From positions 1-64,000 of the forward strand of contig NZ_JAEKKT010000117.1 of the NCBI RefSeq assembly GCF_019510245.1: a stretch of 64,000 nucleotides of DNA, written 5' to 3'. Positions 57,876-64,000 of the stretch are shown here, one piece after another. A model generated the notes under the pieces. It was given only the letters and a program-made list of their open reading frames with translations, ran no database searches and had not been told where the DNA came from. The number at the start of each line of letters is the position of its first letter. The stretch's first letter is position 1. This DNA is from Streptomyces sp. GTDB lineage: Bacteria > Actinomycetota > Actinomycetes > Streptomycetales > Streptomycetaceae. The position numbers and the translations under genes are program-made.

Positions 57876-60358
57876 CCGGTCAGGCCGTAGCAGCCGCAGC
57901 CCACGAGATCGGCCGCGCCCGGCTGCGCAAGGAGGACGCCCGGCTGATCACCGGCCAGACCCACTGGACCGACAACATCCAGGTCGCCGGACTGCTCCAC
58001 CTGGCCGTCCTGCGCAGCCCGATGGCGCACGCCCGCATCACCCGCGTGGACGTCTCCCCCGCCCTCGAACGCCCCGGGGTCGTCGCCGCGTTCCCCGGCG
58101 CCGATCTCGCCGACGGGCTGGGCTCGCTCCCCTGCGCCTGGCCGGTGACCGAGGACATCGTGCTGCCCGACCACCCGCCGGTCGCCGTCGACGAGGTCCG
58201 CCACGCCGGCGATCCGGTGGCCGTCGTGGTGGCCCGCGACCGGTACGCCGCAGCGGACGCCCTGGAGGCCGTGGAGGTCGACTACGACCCGCTGCCCCCG
58301 GTCCTCGACCTGGAGGCAGCGCTCGCCGAGGGCGCCCCGCTGGTCCACTCCGACAAGGGCACCAACCGCTGCTACACCTGGCCGCTGGCCACGGGCGAGA
58401 GCTTCGACTCCGTGCGGCAACGCGCCGAGGTGACGCTCAAGCGCCGCTACCACCAGCAGCGGCTGATCCCGAACGCCATGGAACCGCGCGCGGTCGTGGT
58501 CACCCCGATCGCCGCCTCCGGCGAGTACACGGTCTACTCGGCGACCCAGATCCCGCACATCCTGCGGATCATGCTGGCCACCGTCACCGGCGTCCCCGAG
58601 CACAAGCTCCGGGTGATCGCCCCGGACGTGGGCGGCGGCTTCGGCTCCAAGCTCCAGGTGTACGGCGAGGAGGCCGTCGCGCTCGCCGTCGCCCGCAAGC
58701 TGGGCCGTCCCGTGAAGTGGACGGAGTCCCGCTCCGAGGGCTACCTCGCCACCCACCACGGCCGCGGCATGATCCAGGACATCGAGGTCGCCGCCACCCG
58801 CGAGGGCCGGCTGCTCGGCCTGAAGGTGGACCTGATCGCCGACATGGGCGCCTACCTGATGCTGGTCACCCCGGGCATCCCGATCCTCGGCGCCTTCATG
58901 TACCCGGCGATCTACAAGATGGACGCCTACGATTTCACCTGCACCGGCGTCTTCACGACCCGGACGCCCACCGACGCCTACCGCGGTGCCGGGCGCCCGG
59001 AGGCGACCTTCGCCATCGAGCGGATCATGGACGAGCTGGCCGCCGAACTGGGCCTGGATCCCGTGGAGTTGCGGCGCCGGAACTGGATCAGGCACGAGGA
59101 GTTCCCGTACACCTCGATCGCCGGGCTGACCTACGACAGCGGCAACTACGAGGCGGCCACCGAGAAGGCCCTCGCGCTGTTCGGGTACGACGACCTCCGT
59201 GCCGAGCAGCGCAGGCGCAACGAAGCGGGTGACCCGGTACGCCTCGGCATCGGTGTGTCGACGTACACCGAGATGTGCGGGCTGGCACCGAGCCGGGTGC
59301 TGCGGGACCTCCGGTACGCGGCCGGCGGCTGGGAGGCGGCGAGCATCCGCATGCTGCCCACCGGCAAGGTCGAGGTGGTGACCGGCACCAGTCCGCACGG
59401 GCAGGGGCACGAGACCTGCTGGAGCCAGATCGCGGCCGACGTGCTGGGTGTCCCGTTCGAGGACGTCGAGGTGGTGCACGGCGACACCCAGTCCTCCCCG
59501 CAGGGCATGGACACCTACGGCTCGCGGTCGCTCGCCGTCGGCGGCGAGGCCGTGCACCGGGCGGCGACGAGAGTGGTCGAGAAGGCCCGGAAGGTGGCCG
59601 CGCACCTGCTGGAGGCCAGCGAGCAGGACCTGGAGTTCACGGACGGCGTGTTCGCCGTGAAGGGCTCGCCGGAGGCGCGGAAGACCATCCAGGAGATCGC
59701 CTTCGAGGCGTTCACCAGCCACGACCTGCCCGACGGCGTCGAACCGTCCATCAACGCCGAGACGGTGGTCGACCCGGAGAACTTCTCCTACCCCCACGGC
59801 ACCCACCTGTGCGCGGTCGAGGTCGACACGGAGACCGGGAAGACGAGGATCAGGTCGTACGTCTGCGTGGACGACGTCGGCCGTGTCGTCAACCCGATGA
59901 TCGTCGAGGGCCAGGTGCACGGCGGTCTCGCACAGGGCATCGCGCAGGCGCTGTACGAGGAGGCCGTCTACGACGACGAGGGCAACCTCGTCTCCGGGAC
60001 GATGGCCGACTACCTCGTGCCGTCGGCGGCGGACCTCCCGGACTTCGTCACCGACCGGACGGAGACCCCGGCGGCCTCGAACGCCATGGGCGTCAAGGGG
60101 GTCGGGGAGGCCGGGACGATCGCGTCGACGCCCGCGGTGGTCAACGCCGTGGTGGACGCACTGCGTCCGCTGGGCGTCACCGACGTACGGATGCCGTGCT
60201 CGCCGCACCGGGTGTGGCAGGCCGTGCGGGCCGCCCGCGCCGGCCGGGGCGGTGCGGGCGAGGAGGCCGGCGGCACCGGTCCCGCGCGGTCGGGACAGTC
60301 CGGGCAGGCCGCCCGCTCCGGTGACCTGGGTCAGTACGGTGAGGAGGGCTCGGCATGA
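57872..60358 (+). CDS. Molybdenum hydroxylase large subunit, form II CoxL-like (828 aa)
   Basis: Molybdopterin-cytosine-dinucleotide-binding catalytic subunit of the xanthine oxidase family. VGGGFGSKLQVYGEEAVALA and SPHGQGHETCWSQIAADVLG bind the cofactor. The signature loop reads TDAYRGAGRPEA, as in form II CO-dehydrogenase-like enzymes, not the AYRCSFR loop of true form I CODH. The catalytic Glu is in GVKGVGEAGTIAS. The substrate of form II proteins is not settled; aldehydes or aromatic heterocycles are possible. A Gly/Ser/Ala-rich tail of about 40 residues is unusual. Start and stop are in ATGA overlaps with its neighbours. Confidence 0.92.
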   Translation: MTGQAVAAAAHEIGRARLRKEDARLITGQTHWTDNIQVAGLLHLAVLRSPMAHARITRVDVSPALERPGVVAAFPGADLADGLGSLPCAWPVTEDIVLPDHPPVAVDEVRHAGDPVAVVVARDRYAAADALEAVEVDYDPLPPVLDLEAALAEGAPLVHSDKGTNRCYTWPLATGESFDSVRQRAEVTLKRRYHQQRLIPNAMEPRAVVVTPIAASGEYTVYSATQIPHILRIMLATVTGVPEHKLRVIAPDVGGGFGSKLQVYGEEAVALAVARKLGRPVKWTESRSEGYLATHHGRGMIQDIEVAATREGRLLGLKVDLIADMGAYLMLVTPGIPILGAFMYPAIYKMDAYDFTCTGVFTTRTPTDAYRGAGRPEATFAIERIMDELAAELGLDPVELRRRNWIRHEEFPYTSIAGLTYDSGNYEAATEKALALFGYDDLRAEQRRRNEAGDPVRLGIGVSTYTEMCGLAPSRVLRDLRYAAGGWEAASIRMLPTGKVEVVTGTSPHGQGHETCWSQIAADVLGVPFEDVEVVHGDTQSSPQGMDTYGSRSLAVGGEAVHRAATRVVEKARKVAAHLLEASEQDLEFTDGVFAVKGSPEARKTIQEIAFEAFTSHDLPDGVEPSINAETVVDPENFSYPHGTHLCAVEVDTETGKTRIRSYVCVDDVGRVVNPMIVEGQVHGGLAQGIAQALYEEAVYDDEGNLVSGTMADYLVPSAADLPDFVTDRTETPAASNAMGVKGVGEAGTIASTPAVVNAVVDALRPLGVTDVRMPCSPHRVWQAVRAARAGRGGAGEEAGGTGPARSGQSGQAARSGDLGQYGEEGSA

Positions 60359-61209
60359 TTCCCCCCGCGTTCGACTACATCCGCCCGGCCACCGTCGACG
60401 AGGCGGTGGGCGCCCTCGCGGGCGCGGGCGAGGAGGCGAAGGTGCTGGCCGGCGGGCAGAGCCTGCTGCCGCTGCTGCGGCTGCGGCTCGCCTTCCCGGA
60501 ACTGGTGGTGGACGTCGGCCGGATCCCGGAGCTGCGCGGGGTCCGCGAGGACGGCGAGATGCTGGCCATCGGCGCGCTGACCACCCACCACGACGTCGTC
60601 CACGACCCGCTGGTGCGGCGGCACGCCGGGCTGCTGGCGGCGGCCACGGCCACCGTCGCCGACCCCGCCGTACGCCACCGCGGCACCCTCGGCGGCTCCC
60701 TCGCGCACGCCGACCCGGCCGGGGACCTGCCCGCCGTGGCGCTCGCCCTCGACGCCGAACTGGTCGTCGCCGGGCCGGGCGGCCGGCGCACCGTCCCGGC
60801 CCGGGAGTTCTTCGTCGACTACCTCCAGTCGGTGCTCGCGCCCGACGAACTCCTGGTGGAGGTGCGGATCCCGAAGTCGGACGGCTGGGGCTTCCACTAC
60901 GAGAAGTTCCACGCGGTCGCCCAGTCCTGGGCCATCGTCGCGGTCGCCGCGCTCGTGCGGCGTGAGGACGGACATGTCGCCGAGGCGCGCATCGGGCTGA
61001 CCAACATGGGCTCCACCCCGTTGCGGGCCGCGGCGGCCGAGCAGGCCTTGTCCGGTGCCGACGGCCCGCAGGCCGTGGCGCGTGCCGCCGAGGCCGCCGC
61101 CGAAGGCACCCGGCCTTCCCAGGACCTGTCGGCCTCGCCCGAGTACCGGGAGCACCTCGCCCGGGTGCTGACCAGGCGGGCCGTGCTGACCGCCGCCGGA
61201 ATGGGGTGA
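60355..61209 (+). CDS. Molybdenum hydroxylase FAD subunit, CoxM-like (284 aa)
   Basis: FAD-binding medium subunit of the trimeric hydroxylase. The two flavin-contacting blocks are present: VLAGGQSLLPLLRLRLA near residue 33, and DPAVRHRGTLGGSLAHADPA near residue 103. The CO_deh_flav_C-type C terminus follows from about residue 180. The start overlaps the large subunit stop by four bases. Its downstream neighbour begins 15 bases after its stop. Confidence 0.92.
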   Translation: MIPPAFDYIRPATVDEAVGALAGAGEEAKVLAGGQSLLPLLRLRLAFPELVVDVGRIPELRGVREDGEMLAIGALTTHHDVVHDPLVRRHAGLLAAATATVADPAVRHRGTLGGSLAHADPAGDLPAVALALDAELVVAGPGGRRTVPAREFFVDYLQSVLAPDELLVEVRIPKSDGWGFHYEKFHAVAQSWAIVAVAALVRREDGHVAEARIGLTNMGSTPLRAAAAEQALSGADGPQAVARAAEAAAEGTRPSQDLSASPEYREHLARVLTRRAVLTAAGMG

Positions 61210-61224
61210 GCGCCGATTCCCCCG

Positions 61225-62100
61225 ATGGACGACCCGGAGCAGGTGGGGTCCCGCCTTGCGGAGACGGGGTACCTCGCCGACGAGGGGCTGACCGTCACCT
61301 GCTTCCTGGCCCTCAGACTGCACCGGCCGCTGTTCTGCGAGGGCGACGCCGGAGTGGGGAAGACCGCGCTCGCCGCCGCCCTCGCCGAGGCGCTGGGCGC
61401 ACCGCTGATCCGGCTGCAGTGCCACGAGGGCATCGACGCCTCCCAGGCCCTCTACGACTGGGACTTCCCGCGCCAGCTGCTGCACCTGCGGGCCGCCGAG
61501 GCGGCGGGCGTCCAGGACGCGGACCGGCTGGAGAGCGAGCTCTACGACCGGCGCTTCCTGATCGCCCGGCCCCTGCTGCTGGCCCTCCAGCAGCATCCGT
61601 CGGTGCTGCTGGTCGACGAGATCGACCGGGCCGACGACGAGTTCGAGGCGTTCCTGCTGGAGCTGCTGTCCGAGTACTCGGTGACGATCCCCGAACTGGG
61701 CACGCTGCGGGCCGAGGTACCGCCGGTGGTGGTCCTGACCTCGAACCGGACCCGCGAGGTGCACGACGCGCTGAAGCGGCGGTGCCTCTACCACTGGTTC
61801 GACCATCCCTCCTTCGCCCGCGAACTGGCCATCGTGCGCCGCCGGCTGCCCCGGGTGTCGGCCCGGCTGGCCGAGCAGGTCACGGCCCTGGTGCAGGCGC
61901 TGCGGGAGGCGGACCTGGTCAAGCCGCCGGGGGTGGCGGAGACCCTGGACTGGGCGGAGGCGCTGGACGCGCTGGGGGCGAGCGAGGTGGACGCCGAACT
62001 GGCCGTGGCGACGCTGGGTTCGGTGCTGAAGTACCGGGAGGACACCGAGCGGGCGCGCGGGCTCGATCTCTCGGCGGTCCTCGCCGCCCGGGGCGGGTGA
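61225..62100 (+). CDS. MoxR-type AAA+ ATPase, CoxD-like (291 aa)
   Basis: Chaperone-like ATPase for maturation of the hydroxylase active site. Walker A is FCEGDAGVGKTALAAALAEA near residue 40; Walker B is SVLLVDEIDRADDEFEAFLL; the sensor block is VVVLTSNRTREVHDALKRRC with the arginine finger. It pairs with the VWA protein encoded next (seven bases apart), as CoxD does with CoxE in CO-dehydrogenase operons. ATG at 61225 is chosen. Confidence 0.9.
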   Translation: MDDPEQVGSRLAETGYLADEGLTVTCFLALRLHRPLFCEGDAGVGKTALAAALAEALGAPLIRLQCHEGIDASQALYDWDFPRQLLHLRAAEAAGVQDADRLESELYDRRFLIARPLLLALQQHPSVLLVDEIDRADDEFEAFLLELLSEYSVTIPELGTLRAEVPPVVVLTSNRTREVHDALKRRCLYHWFDHPSFARELAIVRRRLPRVSARLAEQVTALVQALREADLVKPPGVAETLDWAEALDALGASEVDAELAVATLGSVLKYREDTERARGLDLSAVLAARGG

Positions 62101-62106
62101 GCCGGC

Positions 62107-63291
62107 GTGGGCGCGGCGCTGTCGACGGTGGCCGGGGTCCCGGCGGATGCCGTACTGCTCGGCTTCGTAAGGGCGTTGCGGGCTGCGGGGGTGGACGCGA
62201 GCGCGGAGCGCGGGTACGCGTTCCTGCGCGCCGTGGCCGCCCTGCGGCCGGGAAGGCGCTCGGACGTGTACTGGGCGGGACGGGCGACGTTGTGCGGCGG
62301 CCATGACGACCTGGAGCGGTACGAGAGGGTGTTCGCGGCCTACTTCGGCCCGCCCGCCGCCCCCGCCCGGCAGCCGGTACGCACCGCTCCCCCGCCCCGG
62401 CTGCGGCTCGTCGCACGGGAGACGGCCACGGCGCCCCGGACCCGCGGTGAGAGCGAGCCGCCAGGCCCGCCCACCGCCGTCCTCGCCAGCTCCGCCGAGG
62501 TGCTCCGGCACCGCGACGTCACCGAGCTGGACCCCGCCGAACGGGCCCAACTGCGCCGCTTGCTGGCCGCGTTCGCATTGGAGGGGCAGACCCGGCGCGC
62601 GGCGCGGCGCCGGCCGGCCCGGCGCGGCGAGGTCGATCCGCGCCGTACGGTGCGCGAGTTGCTGCGGCGTGGCGGGGAACCGGCCCTGCTGCGGCGGCAC
62701 GCGCGGGTGGCGCGGCCGCGCCGGGTGGTGCTGCTCGTCGACGTGAGCGGTTCGATGGGCCCGTACGCGGACGCGCTGCTGCGGTTCGCGCACGCCGCGG
62801 TGCGCGCGGGCCGCACGGAGGTGTTCACCGTCGGCACACGGCTGACCCGGGTGACGCGCGAACTGTCGCACCGGGACCCGGACCTGGCGATGGCCCAGGT
62901 CGCGGCGGCCGTGCCCGACTGGCGTGGGGGCACCCGGCTCGGCGAGCTGCTGCGCGAGTTCCTCAACCGGTGGGGGCAGCGCGGCATGGCCCGCGGCGCG
63001 ATCGTCGTCCTGCTCTCGGACGGCTGGGAACGCGGCGACCCGGAGCTGCTCGGGCAGCAGATGCGCCGGCTGCACGCCCTGGCCCACCAGGTGGTCTGGG
63101 CGAACCCGCGCAAGGCACGGCCCGGTTACGCGCCGCTGGCGGCCGGGATGGCGGCGGCGCTGCCCAGCGTGGACGCCTTCGTGGCGGGGCACAGCCTGGC
63201 GGCGCTGGAGCGGCTCGCCGCCGTGGTGCGCGGGGCGCGGGCCGGTGGTGCGCCGGGGAGAGGACCGGGGAAGGGAGCGGACGGTGCGTGA
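62107..63291 (+). CDS. VWA-domain protein, CoxE-like (394 aa)
   Basis: Partner of the MoxR-type ATPase in cofactor insertion. The C-terminal half carries a von Willebrand A domain with the metal site VVLLVDVSGSMGPYADALLR near residue 215 and the later IVVLLSDGWERGDP. The N-terminal part is helical. GTG at 62107 is the start. Its end overlaps the next gene by eight bases. CoxE homologues with CoxD are needed for active CO dehydrogenase, so this gene supports a molybdenum hydroxylase with a sulfur-modified site. Confidence 0.9.
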   Translation: MGAALSTVAGVPADAVLLGFVRALRAAGVDASAERGYAFLRAVAALRPGRRSDVYWAGRATLCGGHDDLERYERVFAAYFGPPAAPARQPVRTAPPPRLRLVARETATAPRTRGESEPPGPPTAVLASSAEVLRHRDVTELDPAERAQLRRLLAAFALEGQTRRAARRRPARRGEVDPRRTVRELLRRGGEPALLRRHARVARPRRVVLLVDVSGSMGPYADALLRFAHAAVRAGRTEVFTVGTRLTRVTRELSHRDPDLAMAQVAAAVPDWRGGTRLGELLREFLNRWGQRGMARGAIVVLLSDGWERGDPELLGQQMRRLHALAHQVVWANPRKARPGYAPLAAGMAAALPSVDAFVAGHSLAALERLAAVVRGARAGGAPGRGPGKGADGA

Positions 63292-64000
63292 GATCCTGCC
63301 CACGCTGGCCGACTGGCACGCGGCCGGCATCCCGTTCGGTCTCGCCACGGTGGTCGCGGTCAGCCGCAGCGCGCCGCGCGGGCCCGGTGCGGCCATGGCC
63401 GTGGGTCCTGACGACGAGGTGGTGGGCAGTGTGTCGGGCGGCTGTGTGGAGGGCGCCGTCTTCGAGCTGGCCCGGGAGGTCGTCGCGAGCGGCGAGCCGT
63501 CGCTGCAGACCTTCGGCTACAGCGACGAGGACGCGTTCGCGGTCGGGCTGACCTGCGGCGGCGAGATCACCCTGCTGGTCCGGCCGGTGACCGCCGGCTC
63601 CGACCCGGCGTTCGGCGCGGTGGCCGGGTCGGTCGCCGCAGGCGAGCCGGTGACCGTGGCGACGGTGGTGGACGGGCCCGCGCCCCGGGGCGCCACGCTC
63701 GCCGTCTGGCCGGACCGGACGGCCGGGGCCCTCGGCACGACCGGTCTCGACGTCGCCGTCACCGCCGACGCGCGCGGCGAACTCGCGCTCGGCGCCTCCG
63801 TCCTGCGGCACTACGGCCCGCACGGCGAACGCCGCGAGGACGCGGTCACCGTGTTCCTCCAGTCGTTCGCGCCGCCGCCCCGGATGCTGGTCTTCGGCGC
63901 GATCGACTACGCGGCCGCGGTGGCCCGCATCGGCGACTTCCTCGGCTACCGGGTCACCGTCTGCGACGCCCGCCCGGTCTTCGCCACCCCGAAGCGGTTC
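63284..64000 (+). CDS. XdhC/CoxI-family maturation protein, CoxF-like (partial, 239 aa in window)
   Basis: Binds molybdenum cofactor and sulfurates it before insertion into hydroxylases of the xanthine oxidase family. The N-terminal XdhC block has VSGGCVEGAVFELARE and LTCGGEITLLVRP. A Rossmann-like C-terminal part begins PPRMLVFGAIDYAAAVARIG near residue 201. GTG at 63284, with GGGAG eight bases upstream, overlaps the VWA gene by eight bases. The gene runs off the window, in frame to base 64000. Confidence 0.9.
   Translation, partial: MREILPTLADWHAAGIPFGLATVVAVSRSAPRGPGAAMAVGPDDEVVGSVSGGCVEGAVFELAREVVASGEPSLQTFGYSDEDAFAVGLTCGGEITLLVRPVTAGSDPAFGAVAGSVAAGEPVTVATVVDGPAPRGATLAVWPDRTAGALGTTGLDVAVTADARGELALGASVLRHYGPHGERREDAVTVFLQSFAPPPRMLVFGAIDYAAAVARIGDFLGYRVTVCDARPVFATPKRF

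Noticed and set aside
57872..60358. True (form I) CO dehydrogenase large subunit
   Set aside because: The active-site loop is AYRGAGR, not AYRCSFR, so the Cys that holds the Cu is absent.

Overview
The window is high-GC, codon-biased DNA from an actinomycete, almost certainly a Streptomyces chromosome. The evidence is the near-universal G/C at third codon positions, GTG/TTG starts, Tat and lipoprotein exports, mycothiol-dependent formaldehyde oxidation, an F420-type PPOX protein, a SpoIIE/ANTAR phosphatase, and sugar ABC importers with no ATPase of their own. Gene density is normal for a chromosome arm, and catabolic, secreted and regulatory genes dominate. No tRNA, rRNA or CRISPR array was seen.

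Layout. (1) 1-2080 is a mobile-element scrapyard: an IS3-type transposase interrupted by a 1.0-kb IS30-type element that is itself internally deleted, then a short ORF resembling a Tn3 transposase tail. (2) 2.1-11.6 kb is a probable carbohydrate-utilisation locus: two alpha/alpha-toroid (heparinase-like) proteins, two CUT1 permeases, a solute-binding lipoprotein, a ROK repressor and a BadF/BadG-type sugar kinase. (3) 11.7-16.7 kb carries a Tat-exported PAP2 acid phosphatase behind a possible PHO box, a family-39 glycosyltransferase and an RpiR regulator. (4) 17.1-22.7 kb carries an ANTAR-GAF-PAS-SpoIIE phosphatase, a peptidoglycan-binding membrane protein, and a TetR gene whose palindromic operator recurs before an OB-fold/Zn-ribbon gene. 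(5) 23-35.7 kb is a mixed region with a large secreted hydrolase, a PatB-like aminotransferase, a membrane-anchored S1 protease, a ROK/Gfo-Idh-MocA pair, an L,D-transpeptidase, a PLP decarboxylase and an SDR.

(6) 35.8-41.2 kb is thiol and sulfur chemistry: mycothiol-dependent formaldehyde dehydrogenase with an MBL hydrolase, then a persulfide regulon. The regulon holds an MBL protein with three rhodanese-like domains, a TauE/SafE exporter, a CstR-like repressor and a rhodanese-membrane protein, with three matching TACCC..GGGTA operators. (7) 41.3-48.7 kb carries an ABC exporter, small secreted and NTF2-like proteins, folD behind a ZTP riboswitch (with a repeat lodged in its 5' coding end), an ECF sigma factor with a CU044_5270-type partner, and an isolated cytochrome oxidase subunit I gene. 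(8) 48.8-57.2 kb carries a secreted GH27 alpha-galactosidase, a TetR regulator, a secreted beta-propeller, an endoglycoceramidase-like GH5 and a Tet/Otr-type ribosomal protection GTPase. The TetR site beside the propeller gene recurs before the GH5 gene. (9) 57.4-64 kb is a six-gene molybdenum hydroxylase operon (2Fe-2S, Mo, FAD subunits, MoxR, VWA, XdhC) of the form II CO-dehydrogenase-like type, running off the window edge.

A composite palindromic repeat sits at three 3' gene ends (1994, 40151 and 48673), and a related copy lies inside the 5' end of folD. The most interesting signals are the CstR-type regulon with its extra rhodanese domain, the ZTP-riboswitch/folD/repeat arrangement, the TetR-propeller-GH5 regulon, and the promoter-to-terminator unit without an ORF at about 16.8-17.1 kb.
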